Positions 8,235 through 16,802 of a DNA stretch of 64,000 nucleotides are shown piece after piece. The notes under the pieces were generated by a model, which saw only the letters and a program-made list of their open reading frames with translations, made no database searches and was not told where the DNA came from. A program made the position numbers and the translations under genes. Origin of the DNA: CAZXSK01 sp964642855 (GTDB taxonomy: Bacteria > Planctomycetota > Phycisphaerae > SM23-33); contig CAZXSK010000005.1 of assembly GCA_964642855.1 (NCBI GenBank), positions 31,803 through 95,802 of the forward strand, in the 5' to 3' direction. The first letter of the stretch is position 1. Every line of letters begins with the position of its first letter.

Positions 8235-8729
8235 ATGAAGTTTCACCTTGTGGACACAATCGAATCGATCGATCCTGGCGAGCGGATCATCACGAGCAAG
8301 TATCTCTCGCTGGCCGAGGAGTACCTTGGGGACCATTTCCCCGCTTTCCCGGTGCTTCCCGGCGTGCTGATGGTCGAAGCGATGACCCAGTCGGCTGCCT
8401 GGCTGGTGCGTCTGGCGCAGGACTTCTCCCACAGCGTGGTGATACTTTCCCAGGCCCGCAATGTACGGTACGGGTATTTCCTGAAACCAGGAAACATCCT
8501 CCGATGCGACGTACAGGTCGTATCGCTTGGAGACGATATCTCGAAGTTCAAGGCTACGGGCACCATCGGTGATCGCCAGTCGGTGACAGCCCGCCTGGAG
8601 CTTCGATCCATGAACCTTGTCGACCGATCGCCGCATCTTGCCGATGCGGATCGGTCGATTGTCCAACAGTGCAGGAAGACGTTTGAGCTGATAGGTGGCC
8701 CGGCTGCCCTGGCAGGCGCCCAGGCCTGA
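8235..8729 (+). CDS. 3-hydroxyacyl-ACP dehydratase, FabZ/FabA-like hotdog protein (copy 1)
   Basis: A 164-residue single hotdog domain. The helix segment DHFPAFPVLPGVLMVEAMTQ keeps the catalytic His and, 14 residues later, the catalytic Glu, as in FabZ. It would remove water from 3-hydroxyacyl-ACP to give trans-2-enoyl-ACP in the cytoplasm. The C-terminal 25 residues extend past the usual FabZ end. The start is set by GAGG eight bases upstream; a much longer upstream frame overlaps the aminotransferase and is not used. It is followed by a promoter and the acyl carrier protein gene. A second, more divergent copy lies at 9305. Confidence 0.87.
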   Translation: MKFHLVDTIESIDPGERIITSKYLSLAEEYLGDHFPAFPVLPGVLMVEAMTQSAAWLVRLAQDFSHSVVILSQARNVRYGYFLKPGNILRCDVQVVSLGDDISKFKATGTIGDRQSVTARLELRSMNLVDRSPHLADADRSIVQQCRKTFELIGGPAALAGAQA

Positions 8730-8756
8730 ATTGTCCACAGCAGGATCGCAGTTGCG

Positions 8757-8788
8757 TTGACTTGCGAGGGGTTCATCCCCTATACAAT
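8757..8788 (+). promoter_or_regulatory. Predicted promoter of the acyl carrier protein gene
   Basis: TTGACT (8757-8762) with TATACAAT at 8781-8788. The spacing is 18 to TATACA or 20 to TACAAT. The leader of about 60 bases contains GAGGAG before the ATG at 8858. The base match is good but the exact -10 register is unclear. Confidence 0.5.
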
Positions 8789-8857
8789 GAGATCCGTTTG
8801 GGCGACGCAGGACGCGAGCGCCCCCGATCATAGCGGCACGAGAGGAGACAACAGACA

Positions 8858-9247
8858 ATGCCGATGACCGAAGAGGAAATCTTCGAAAAGGTACGGGATG
8901 CCCTGGTCGAAGCCCTGGGCGTGGACGATGACGAGGTGACCCCCGACGCGAAGATCTCCGCCGACCTCGGGGCTGAATCCATCGACTTCCTGGATATCAC
9001 GTTCCGCCTGGAGAAAGCGTTCGACATCAAGATCCCCCGCGGGGAGTTGATTCCGGACAATCTCCTGAACAATCCGCAGTATGTCCAGGATGGCAGGCTG
9101 ACCGACGAAGGCCTCAAGGAATTCGAGCAACGCATGCCGCACGCGGATCTCTCGGAGTTCAAGCAGGACCCGTCGGTCGACAAGATCATGGACCTGTTTA
9201 CGGTTCAGACGATCATCAACTATGTGAAGGGCAAACTCAACGCGTAA
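8858..9247 (+). CDS. Acyl carrier protein with an inserted helical segment
   Basis: Carries acyl groups on a phosphopantetheine arm. The attachment motif is LGAESIDFLD with Ser41. The protein has 129 residues against about 78 for typical ACPs. The extra length, roughly residues 60-105 (rich in Leu, Glu, Asp, containing GRLTDEGLKEFEQRMP), sits between helix II and the last helix, which ends with VQTIINYVKGKL. The insert may serve as a docking surface for the adjacent dehydratases and ketosynthases. The start has GAGGAG upstream. The gene sits between two hotdog dehydratases and just before two ketosynthases, so it is probably dedicated to them and not the housekeeping ACP. Confidence 0.88.
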   Translation: MPMTEEEIFEKVRDALVEALGVDDDEVTPDAKISADLGAESIDFLDITFRLEKAFDIKIPRGELIPDNLLNNPQYVQDGRLTDEGLKEFEQRMPHADLSEFKQDPSVDKIMDLFTVQTIINYVKGKLNA

Positions 9248-9255
9248 CCACCTGC

Positions 9256-9284
9256 GGCGCCGCGGAGGAATTCCTCGCGGCGCC
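9256..9284 (+). terminator. Strong hairpin between the ACP gene and the second dehydratase
   Basis: A 14-base stem with one bulged G (9256-9270 with 9271-9284; arms GGCGCCGCG/AGGAA) and essentially no loop, as a near-perfect palindrome. It has no T run after it, so it could be a partial terminator, a processing site or an mRNA-stabilising structure that raises ACP levels relative to downstream genes. Confidence 0.45.
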
Positions 9285-9304
9285 GATTGCGCGCCCATTC
9301 CACC

Positions 9305-9781
9305 ATGCGTTGGATCTGGATAGATCGATTCATCGAGTTCGAGCCCGGTGTGCGGGCCACGGCGGTCAAGAACATCTCCCTGGCCGAAGAGCACTTGCAC
9401 GATCACTGGGAGGCCTATCCCATCATGCCCGCGTCCCTGATGATCGAGGGCATGGCACAGACGGCAGGAATCCTGGTCGGTCAGGCGCGGGACTTCCAGG
9501 AGAAGGTCATCCTCGCCAAGATTACCAAGGCGGAATTCCAGGATATCGCCACGCCGGGCGATCAATTGCAGTACCGGGCGGAGATCGATGTCGTCTCCGA
9601 AGAAGCCGCCTCAACCCGCGGAACGGTGCTGCGAAACGGTGAACCCTTCGGCGAGGTGAATCTGATGTTCTCGCACATCGACAGGAATCTGGCCGGCATC
9701 GAATTTCCGGAAGAGAACTTCGTGTTCACCGGTCAGTTCGAACGCCTCGTAGCGCCCTTCCTGGAGGACGCCCATGACTGA
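9305..9781 (+). CDS. FabZ/FabA-like hotdog dehydratase (copy 2)
   Basis: A 158-residue single hotdog domain. The active segment DHWEAYPIMPASLMIEGMAQ keeps His and Glu at the FabZ distance, but the usual PGV turn before the helix is PAS, so it is more divergent than the copy at 8235. It may act on a different chain length or form a hetero-oligomer with the first copy. The ATG at 9305 gives the best-aligned N-terminus (WIWIDRF); a TTG at 9287 is a possible longer start. Its stop overlaps the start of the next ketosynthase gene by eight bases, which indicates translational coupling. Confidence 0.82.
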   Translation: MRWIWIDRFIEFEPGVRATAVKNISLAEEHLHDHWEAYPIMPASLMIEGMAQTAGILVGQARDFQEKVILAKITKAEFQDIATPGDQLQYRAEIDVVSEEAASTRGTVLRNGEPFGEVNLMFSHIDRNLAGIEFPEENFVFTGQFERLVAPFLEDAHD

Positions 9782-11081
9782 GCGCCTCGCGGGCATTACG
9801 GGCCTTGGCGTGGTAACCGCTGCGGGCATCGGAATCGATGCGCTCTGGGACGCCTTGGTGGAGGGCAGGTCCTGCATTGGCCCGATCAGCCTGTTCGACG
9901 CCGCCAACTTCCCCTGCTCCATCGGCGGGGAGATCCAGGGCTTCTCCGCACGCAAGTTCGTCCCCAAGAGCTATCGCAAGAGCGTCAAGGTCATGGCCCG
10001 GGACATTGAGATCGCGGTGGCTGCAGCCGATCTTGCAATCAAAGATGCCTCGGCAATCACCAAGGCCTGCGACGAAGGCGAACCTACCGTCACCAACGAC
10101 CGGCTGGGCTGCAACATTGGGGCTGGCCTGATCTGCACCGACCTCGATGAACTTGGCATGGCTGTCAACACGGCGGTCACCGACGGCGAGTTCGACTTCC
10201 GCAAGTGGGGCAAAGAGGGGCTGGACAATCTCCATCCGCTCTGGCTGCTGAAATACCTGCCTAACATGCTTTCATGCCACGTGACGATCATCCACGGGGC
10301 GGAAGGGCCGAGCAACTGCATTACATGCGGGGCCGCATCCGGCCACATGGCCTTGGGCGAGACAGCCCGGTACGTTGCTCGTGGAGCGGTGGACCTTGCC
10401 TTTGCAGGCGGGGCGGAAAGCAAGCTCAACCCCATGGGCCTGATGCGACAGCAACTGCTGAAGCGGCTCTGTACGACGGACAACGACCAATCGGACAGCG
10501 CTGCCAGACCTTTCGACCGGCAGCACCAAGGGCTGATCGTCGGAGAAGGTGGCGGGCTGCTTATGGTTGAAGAAATCGACCACGCCAAGGCCCGGGGAGC
10601 GAGGGTGTACGCTGAGATCGCCGGCTTCGGAGCGGCATGCGATCCTGATGGCATGAACGTAACGAGCCCCTCCGACGGTGGTCTGGCCCTTGCGATACGC
10701 CGCGCGATGAAGGACGCGAATGTCACCCCCGACGAGGTCGATCTGATCGTGACGCACGGCACGGGCGTTCCTGGCGAGGATGCCCTGGAATCTGCGGCCT
10801 GGCAGAAGGCGCTAGGCGAGAGGGTATCGAGCATCCCTGCCATGTCGATCACGGGAACGATCGGGTCGCTCTTCGCCGGAGCCGGAGGCGTGCAACTTGC
10901 CGTAGCCGCTCGGGCATTGCAGGAGCAACTTGTCCCGCCGACACGGAATTACTCTGCCCCCGCCGAAGGCTGCAGCCTGCAGTTCCAGACCGATCCCACG
11001 GCTCGCGAGATACGAACCCTCGTGAGCGGAGCTTTTTCCGTGGGCGGCCAGAGCGCTGTTTGCGTGCTTAAACAGGCGTGA
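9774..11081 (+). CDS. Beta-ketoacyl synthase homologue lacking the catalytic Cys (chain-length-factor-like)
   Basis: A 435-residue thiolase-fold ketosynthase of the FabF type. At the active site, where FabF has GPS followed six residues later by Cys, this protein reads GPSNCITCGAASG, so the nucleophile position is Ala187 (the nearby Cys182 and Cys185 are offset). The first His (VTHGTG, His328) remains, but the aligned Lys and second His are Thr360 and Ser365. Loss of the Cys is the hallmark of KS-beta/chain length factors in type II polyketide and aryl polyene systems, which pair with a complete KS to set product length. The gene just downstream is that complete partner. It overlaps the preceding dehydratase by eight bases. 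Confidence 0.82.
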   Translation: MTERLAGITGLGVVTAAGIGIDALWDALVEGRSCIGPISLFDAANFPCSIGGEIQGFSARKFVPKSYRKSVKVMARDIEIAVAAADLAIKDASAITKACDEGEPTVTNDRLGCNIGAGLICTDLDELGMAVNTAVTDGEFDFRKWGKEGLDNLHPLWLLKYLPNMLSCHVTIIHGAEGPSNCITCGAASGHMALGETARYVARGAVDLAFAGGAESKLNPMGLMRQQLLKRLCTTDNDQSDSAARPFDRQHQGLIVGEGGGLLMVEEIDHAKARGARVYAEIAGFGAACDPDGMNVTSPSDGGLALAIRRAMKDANVTPDEVDLIVTHGTGVPGEDALESAAWQKALGERVSSIPAMSITGTIGSLFAGAGGVQLAVAARALQEQLVPPTRNYSAPAEGCSLQFQTDPTAREIRTLVSGAFSVGGQSAVCVLKQA

Positions 11082-11132
11082 TTGAGGGCAAATGATACCG
11101 GCGACCCGACCGCCAGGACATAGCGATACACC

Positions 11133-12419
11133 ATGAGCGATCATCGGATAGTCATAACGGGTATGGGAACCGTCAACCCACTGGGGCACGACGTTGAATC
11201 GACCTGGGAGGCGATTCTCGCGTGCAGGAGCGGCGTCAGCAGCAACGAGCTGTTCGATGCATCGACATTCCCCACGACCTTTGCCGCCCAGGTGAAAGGG
11301 CTGCGACTGGCCGATCATCTCGATGACGCAGAGAAGCACGCCACGGCAGGCCGACACTGCACGTTCGCTCTGGCCGCTGCTTCCCAGGCATGGAAGCAGG
11401 CCGGACTGGACGACTACGAGTCGCTCGACCGCGACGGCGTGGGTATCTATCTGGGATCCGGTGAAGGCAGCCTGGATTTCAAGAACTTCACTTCGCTGCT
11501 GATCGACGCATGGGACGACCGTCAGGTCGATACCAAACGCTGGGCGGATCTCGCCTTCGAGCGGATGGACCTGTACCGCGAGGTGGAGCAGGAATCGAAC
11601 ATGGTGCTTTCGCACCTGGCTGGGGAGTTCGGCATACGCGGGCCGGCTTTCAACGTGCTGACCGCATGTGCCGCCTCCACCCAGGCGATCGGCGAGGCCG
11701 CCATGCAGATCCGACGCGGCGACGTGGATGTGCTGATCTCCGGCGGCGCCCATAGCATGATTCACCCGTACGGCCTGTCGGGTTTCAATCGCCTGACAGC
11801 CCTTTCGACGCGCAACGACGAAATCGAATCGTCCTCCAGGCCGTTCGACCTTACCCGTGACGGCTTTGTTCTGGGTGAAGGGGCGAGCATTCTCATTCTG
11901 GAGAGCTACGAACACGCCAAGGCACGCGGCGCAAAAATCCTCGCTGAAATCATCGGCTATGGAGCCAGTGCCGACGCATTCCGGATCACCGATCAGGATC
12001 CCCAGGGACTCGGAGCAGCATCGGCAATGAAGGCTGCCCTTGCCGATGCGGACCTGACTCCCGGCGATATCGACTACGTCTCTGCACACGGCACGGGAAC
12101 CACCCAGAACGATCAGGTAGAAACGCGGGCAATCAAGGTCGTCTTCGGCGATGACTGCAAGGTTCCCGTATCCAGCGCCAAGAGCATGCTTGGGCACCTG
12201 ATCGCAGCGGCCGGGGCTACCGAACTGATCACCTGCATTCTTGCCATCCGGGACCAGGTGCTCCCCCCCACCATCAACCTGCACCACCCCGACCCGGAAT
12301 GTGATCTGGACTACGTTCCAAACGAGCCTCGCAAGGCGGACGTGAGCATCTGCATGAGCAACTCCATGGGCTTCGGGGGCCAGAATAACACGCTGATACT
12401 CACGGGCGGGAAGTCCTGA
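11133..12419 (+). CDS. Beta-ketoacyl-ACP synthase, FabF type, catalytically complete
   Basis: A 428-residue condensing enzyme that extends acyl-ACP with malonyl-ACP. All FabF catalytic residues are in place: Cys179 in NVLTACAAS, His319 in VSAHGTGT, Lys350 and His355 in SSAKSMLGHLIAAAG. The Gly-rich end FGGQNNTLI is typical. It starts 51 bases after the Cys-less homologue and probably forms a KS-alpha/KS-beta heterodimer with it. The upstream ACP and two dehydratases supply partners, but no ketoreductase or enoyl reductase is encoded nearby, so these must come from elsewhere in the genome. Housekeeping FabF is an alternative, but the pairing argues against it. Confidence 0.9.
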   Translation: MSDHRIVITGMGTVNPLGHDVESTWEAILACRSGVSSNELFDASTFPTTFAAQVKGLRLADHLDDAEKHATAGRHCTFALAAASQAWKQAGLDDYESLDRDGVGIYLGSGEGSLDFKNFTSLLIDAWDDRQVDTKRWADLAFERMDLYREVEQESNMVLSHLAGEFGIRGPAFNVLTACAASTQAIGEAAMQIRRGDVDVLISGGAHSMIHPYGLSGFNRLTALSTRNDEIESSSRPFDLTRDGFVLGEGASILILESYEHAKARGAKILAEIIGYGASADAFRITDQDPQGLGAASAMKAALADADLTPGDIDYVSAHGTGTTQNDQVETRAIKVVFGDDCKVPVSSAKSMLGHLIAAAGATELITCILAIRDQVLPPTINLHHPDPECDLDYVPNEPRKADVSICMSNSMGFGGQNNTLILTGGKS

Positions 12420-12498
12420 AAACCGGCGCCGGCCTTGAACGAACCTACCTGCAGGCGGTACCATTTTCACCGAAGCAGAAACCACTGTCTCTGTTTCG

Positions 12499-13587
12499 AT
12501 GGCACGGGAGAACCAGATCGGGACGATGACCTTGGGCGCTTTCCTTCTCGCCGACGTCTGGACATGGATGGCCAGGAACTGGGCGTTCCTCGCGATCCTG
12601 TTCACCTGCATCTCGCTGCTGGGGTTTCTTGTCTGGCTGGCGGCGAAGTACATCCGCATCTGCCTGAACATCTTCATCGACACCTATCCGCCAATGTCGA
12701 TGAGCCCGCTGGACTTCAAACCGCTGCACGGAGAAGTGGTCCGCTTCCGTAGTTTCGACGGAACAAGCCTTCGGGGCATGCACCTGATGACGCCGAACCG
12801 CTCGGCGTACAAGGGCACGATCCTTTTCTGCCACGAGTTCCACTCCGACATGTACAGCTGTGCCCGCTATGCCAGGCCTCTGATCGACTCGGGCTTCGAC
12901 GTGTTCACGTTCGACTTCCGAGGCCATGGTGAAAGCAGTTGTCCCGGGCGCTACAGGCCTCTCCAGTGGCCAAGCGACAAGGACATGCAGGACGTCCTCG
13001 GGGCATGCGCGTATGTCGAGTCGCAACTGGCTGCCGAGGGCAAGCCGCCTGAGGTGGGATTGTTCGGCATCTCCCGGGGAGCCGGAGCCGGACTCCTTGC
13101 AGCCTCGATCACCCCGAGCATCAAGGCGATCGTCACCGACGGTGCTTTCAGCACGGAAACCACGCTGACAGCCTTGATGCGACGCTGGGCAAGCATTTTC
13201 GCTCGCATCCGCCTGGTCTATGAAAACCACACCGAATCGTTCTGGCGATCCCTCCTGTGGCTGATTCTCAAACTCGCCCAGCCAAAGATGGGATGCCGAT
13301 ACCTCTCCGTCAGGAAAGCCCTTAGGGAAATGGAGCCCCGGCCGATCCTGTTTGTTCATGGCCAGCGCGACAGCTACATCCACTTTGACCAGACCCAGAT
13401 GCTCTACGACCTGGCGCCGTCACCGAAGTACCTCTGGGTGGTTGAGGGAGCCAAGCACAACCAGTCGGTCATCGTCGAACCTCGCCGGTACGCCCAGCGT
13501 ACCGTCGCTTTCTTTCGCAAGTACCTTGCTGACGAGGACGTGTCGCAGGAAGAAATCGCCGGAGAAGCTGCCGCCGAAGTCGCCTGA
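12499..13587 (+). CDS. Membrane-anchored alpha/beta hydrolase
   Basis: A 362-residue protein with one N-terminal transmembrane segment (about residues 28-50, FLAILFTCISLLGFLVWLAA) and an alpha/beta-hydrolase domain. The nucleophile elbow is GISRGAG (Ser), the acid is in FVHGQRDSYIHF (Asp) and the base in GAKHNQS (His). An HG-type oxyanion segment is less standard (FCHEFHSDMY). It could be a thioesterase or acyltransferase releasing the product of the preceding ketosynthases, or an unrelated esterase. No ribosome site is obvious; an in-frame ATG at 12526 would also keep the membrane segment. It lies 79 bases after the ketosynthase gene and 84 before the GH3-type gene. Confidence 0.78.
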   Translation: MARENQIGTMTLGAFLLADVWTWMARNWAFLAILFTCISLLGFLVWLAAKYIRICLNIFIDTYPPMSMSPLDFKPLHGEVVRFRSFDGTSLRGMHLMTPNRSAYKGTILFCHEFHSDMYSCARYARPLIDSGFDVFTFDFRGHGESSCPGRYRPLQWPSDKDMQDVLGACAYVESQLAAEGKPPEVGLFGISRGAGAGLLAASITPSIKAIVTDGAFSTETTLTALMRRWASIFARIRLVYENHTESFWRSLLWLILKLAQPKMGCRYLSVRKALREMEPRPILFVHGQRDSYIHFDQTQMLYDLAPSPKYLWVVEGAKHNQSVIVEPRRYAQRTVAFFRKYLADEDVSQEEIAGEAAAEVA

Positions 13588-13625
13588 GACACCTGCAATT
13601 CCTGTCCAGTTGGGGGGAAATAGGG

Positions 13626-13631
13626 TATACT
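13626..13631 (+). promoter_or_regulatory. Candidate -10 element (TATACT) before the GH3-type gene
   Basis: TATACT matches five of six consensus bases and lies 40 bases before the preferred ATG. No good -35 was found, so the GH3-type gene could have its own promoter or be read through from upstream. Confidence 0.35.
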
Positions 13632-13671
13632 ACCCGGCCTGTACTGTCCGATGCATGGCACCAGAGGCGGC

Positions 13672-15330
13672 ATGAGAATTCCAACACCACTTCTACGACC
13701 CATTGCCCGATTGGCTGCGCGTCACGCCCGAAAGCAGCTTGAGAGCTTTCTCTCTGCTCACCGGCGAACCGAGACCGTTCAGGATGCTCTTCTGATGGAA
13801 CTGGTTGCGCGACATACCGAAACGGCCTTCGGACGGGATCATGGCTTCGGGAAGGTCAAGAGCTACAAAGAATTCGCAGCGGCCGTGCCGGTTCGGTCCT
13901 ATGACGGCATGCGAGGTTACTTCGATCGCGTGCTGGCCGGAGAAACCACCGCACTGATCCCGCCCGGTCAGCCCGTACTGATGTTCTCACAGAGTTCGGG
14001 CACCACCGGTCGGCCCAAGAATATTCCCGTCACACCCAGGTTCCTTGCCTCGATGAGAAGGGGCTGGAATGTCTTCGGCCTGCAGGCGTTGGAGGACCAT
14101 CCGGATGCCTGGCTGCGGTCGATCCTGCAGATTGCCTCGCCCAAGCGGGAAAGCATGAGTCCGTCTGGGCTGTCCTGCGGCGCAATCTCGGGCCTTCTCG
14201 CCGAAAGCCAGAAACGCATCGTTCGCTGGATGTATTGCGCCCCTCCGGAAATCGCCGGCATCAAGGACCCTGTCGCGAAGTACTACACGCTGCTGCGATG
14301 CGGCATCGGGCGCGATGTCGCATTCATCACCACCGCGAATCCCTCGAGCACGATTCGACTGATCGAAACGGGTCAGGCGCACGTCGAGCAATTGCTCCGC
14401 GACGTGGCTGATGGCACGAACACCCCGCCAGGCGGGATCTCCGGAGACATCGGCTGGCGAGTCCGTTTCCGTCCGAATCGAGCGCTGGCTGCGAAAATGG
14501 AGGAAGGGATCCGTCGCGACGGAAGGCTTCTTCCCGGGCACTTCTGGAACCTGTCGTTTCTGGCCAACTGGACGGGCGGAACACTCAAGCTCTATCTCAA
14601 GAGGCTTCGTGAACTCTTCGGGGATGTCCCCGTCCGCGATGTCGGGCTGCTGGCCAGCGAAGGCAGGATCTCCGTGCCGATCCGGGACAACACTCCCGAG
14701 GGAATCGCTGAAATCACCGGAAATGTGCTGGAGTTCATACCGGCTCAAGAGAGGCACAGCGAGCATCCGACCGTTCTCAGGCCGCACGAAACGCAGATCG
14801 GCGGAGAGTACTTCGTCGTCCTTTCCAACTGGGCGGGCCTTTTCCGCTACGACTTGGACGACCGCGTGCGTGTCAACGACTTCCATGGCGACACCCCGAT
14901 CATCGAATTCCTCTCCCGCGGCAAGCACACAGCGAATATCACGGGGGAGAAAATCACCGAACACCAGGTCGTGGAAGCGATGCAGCGGGCCAGCGGAGAG
15001 TTGCAGGCCAGCATCGACCGTTTCGTGGTGCAGGGGCGCTTCGGCCGGACGCCGTACTACGAGTTGCTCCTCGAAGCTGTCGATGAATCCCAGGCCGACA
15101 GCATCGCCCGCAGAATGGACGAGGAGCTCGGAGAACTGAACATGGAGTATCGCGCCAAGCGAACCAGTGGCCGGCTGGGAGCCATCAAGCCCATCCGCCT
15201 GCCGAATGGAACGCTGGACCGCGCGGAGGACAACAACATTCGCAGGATTCGAGGGCGGTCGGAGCAATACAAGCACCAGTACCTCAAGACCGACGTTCTG
15301 TCGGATCCTGCCGAATCGAACGAGGAGTAG
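13672..15330 (+). CDS. GH3-family acyl-adenylating enzyme
   Basis: A 552-residue member of the GH3 auxin-responsive promoter family, adenylate-forming enzymes that activate a carboxylic acid with ATP and usually join it to an amino acid. The nucleotide loop SSGTTGRPKNIP, the GLLASEGRISVP motif and the C-terminal segment YDLDDRVRV with FLSRGKHTANITGEKITE are all present. In plants the substrates are jasmonate, auxin or benzoates; bacterial members are largely uncharacterised. Its place after the ketosynthase pair and a hydrolase suggests it activates or conjugates their product, but that is inference. The ATG at 13672 has AGAGG close upstream; an ATG at 13651 is an alternative. Confidence 0.88.
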   Translation: MRIPTPLLRPIARLAARHARKQLESFLSAHRRTETVQDALLMELVARHTETAFGRDHGFGKVKSYKEFAAAVPVRSYDGMRGYFDRVLAGETTALIPPGQPVLMFSQSSGTTGRPKNIPVTPRFLASMRRGWNVFGLQALEDHPDAWLRSILQIASPKRESMSPSGLSCGAISGLLAESQKRIVRWMYCAPPEIAGIKDPVAKYYTLLRCGIGRDVAFITTANPSSTIRLIETGQAHVEQLLRDVADGTNTPPGGISGDIGWRVRFRPNRALAAKMEEGIRRDGRLLPGHFWNLSFLANWTGGTLKLYLKRLRELFGDVPVRDVGLLASEGRISVPIRDNTPEGIAEITGNVLEFIPAQERHSEHPTVLRPHETQIGGEYFVVLSNWAGLFRYDLDDRVRVNDFHGDTPIIEFLSRGKHTANITGEKITEHQVVEAMQRASGELQASIDRFVVQGRFGRTPYYELLLEAVDESQADSIARRMDEELGELNMEYRAKRTSGRLGAIKPIRLPNGTLDRAEDNNIRRIRGRSEQYKHQYLKTDVLSDPAESNEE

Positions 15331-15362
15331 ACGCCCCCGCCGGGCGGTGTCGTGGAGATGAT

Positions 15363-16799
15363 ATGGCGGAGCTAGAGTTCTTTGGAGCAGCCCAGACGGT
15401 CACCGGATCCATGCACATCCTGCATGTCCCCGATGGACCGGTTGCGCTGGATTGCGGCCTCTTCCAGGGGCGACGAAGCGAATCCCGAGAACGGAATAAG
15501 AAGTGGCCGATGCCACCCCAGAAGCTTCGGAGCGTGCTGCTGTCTCATGCGCACATCGATCACAGCGGGAAGATTCCCGGTTTGGTTGCACGGAAGTTTA
15601 GGGGCAGTGTCTATGCTACCGAGGCCACGGCCGACCTGTGCGACATCATGCTGCTGGACTCGGCGCACATCCAGGAGGAAGACGCCCGCTACTGGAACGA
15701 GAAACGGGCCAAGACCAAAGCCGACGAAATCACCCCGCTATACACCCGCGAAGACGCGATTGAAACCCAGAAGCATTTCAAGCGGGTGAAGTACGACGAG
15801 TCGTTCCAGTTCTCGCCCGGATGCACCGCGACGTTCATCGAAGCCGGCCACATCCTCGGCTCGGCGTGTCTGCTGATCGAGTTGCCCGGCGACGACGGAC
15901 CGATCCGTCTGCTGTACACGGGCGACTTGGGGCGTTACGACGTTCCAATCCTGCGGGACCCGACGACCCCCCTGCCTGAGGTCGACTACCTGATTACCGA
16001 AACCACCTACGCCGATCGCAGGCACCACAACCCCACCGACATGAAGGACCAGCTCGTCTGGATTATCAACCAGACGCGGGAGGCGGGGGGAAAGGTCGTC
16101 ATCCCCGCGTTCAGCGTGGGTCGCACACAAACGGTGGTCTACTACCTCGCCCAGGCATTCGCAGAGGGCTCCCTCGAGCGGCTGCCGATATACGTCGACT
16201 CGCCGCTGTCTGTCAATGCAACTGAGGTCTTCAAGAAGCACCCCGAATGCTACGACGAGGAAGCGCGTGATTTCTGGATGCAGCAGGGAGATATCTTTGG
16301 CGAGGGGCTGGTCACGTACATCACTGACGTCGCAAACTCCAAGGCCCTTAACAACGTCAAGCAGCCCTGCGTCATCATCGCGTCGGCGGGAATGTGCGAG
16401 GCGGGGCGGATCCTGCACCACCTCAAGAACAACGTCGAGGACGAGAAGAACACGGTCATCGTAGTGGGGTTCATGGCCCAGAACACTCTCGGCCGGCGGA
16501 TCGTGGAGCGTCGCGAAGAACTGAAGATCTTCGGCAGGCTGTACGCACTTCGCTGCCGTGTGGAAGTGCTCAACGGTTTCAGCGCCCACGCTGATTCCCA
16601 GGACTTCAAGAAGAGTTTTGCGCCACTGGCCCGTAGACTCAAAGGCGCGTTCTGCGTCCACGGCGAAGGCTCCCAACCGGACGCGATGAAGGAGATCCTC
16701 CAGTCTGCCGGCTGCGAAAATGTGGTCATCCCAAAGCCAGGTGACCGATTCAACCTGAATGACACCAGCCACGAGAGCTGGATCTCGCGGTTGCTGTAG
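15363..16799 (+). CDS. Beta-CASP metallo-beta-lactamase-fold ribonuclease
   Basis: A 478-residue protein of the CPSF/beta-CASP group that cuts or trims RNA in the cytoplasm. The zinc motif SHAHIDHSG (His62, His64, Asp66, His67) is complete, further ligands lie in the EAGHILGSA and YTGDLG segments, and the beta-CASP insert contains VIPAFSVGRTQ, YVDSPLSVNATEVF and the closing ASAGMCEAGRILHHL and NGFSAHAD. No KH domain is present, so it is closer to bacterial YsaC-like members than to archaeal CPSF1. It begins 32 bases after the GH3-type gene and ends three bases before the methyltransferase gene. Confidence 0.9.
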   Translation: MAELEFFGAAQTVTGSMHILHVPDGPVALDCGLFQGRRSESRERNKKWPMPPQKLRSVLLSHAHIDHSGKIPGLVARKFRGSVYATEATADLCDIMLLDSAHIQEEDARYWNEKRAKTKADEITPLYTREDAIETQKHFKRVKYDESFQFSPGCTATFIEAGHILGSACLLIELPGDDGPIRLLYTGDLGRYDVPILRDPTTPLPEVDYLITETTYADRRHHNPTDMKDQLVWIINQTREAGGKVVIPAFSVGRTQTVVYYLAQAFAEGSLERLPIYVDSPLSVNATEVFKKHPECYDEEARDFWMQQGDIFGEGLVTYITDVANSKALNNVKQPCVIIASAGMCEAGRILHHLKNNVEDEKNTVIVVGFMAQNTLGRRIVERREELKIFGRLYALRCRVEVLNGFSAHADSQDFKKSFAPLARRLKGAFCVHGEGSQPDAMKEILQSAGCENVVIPKPGDRFNLNDTSHESWISRLL

Positions 16800-16802
16800 G
16801 CC

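Noticed and set aside
9287..9304. TTG at 9287 as the start of the second dehydratase
   Set aside because: It adds six residues that do not resemble the family, and it lies within the downstream side of a hairpin; ATG at 9305 is simpler.
10812..12683. A 623-residue antisense frame across the two ketosynthase genes
   Set aside because: Opposite strand of well-supported FabF-like genes with no features of its own.
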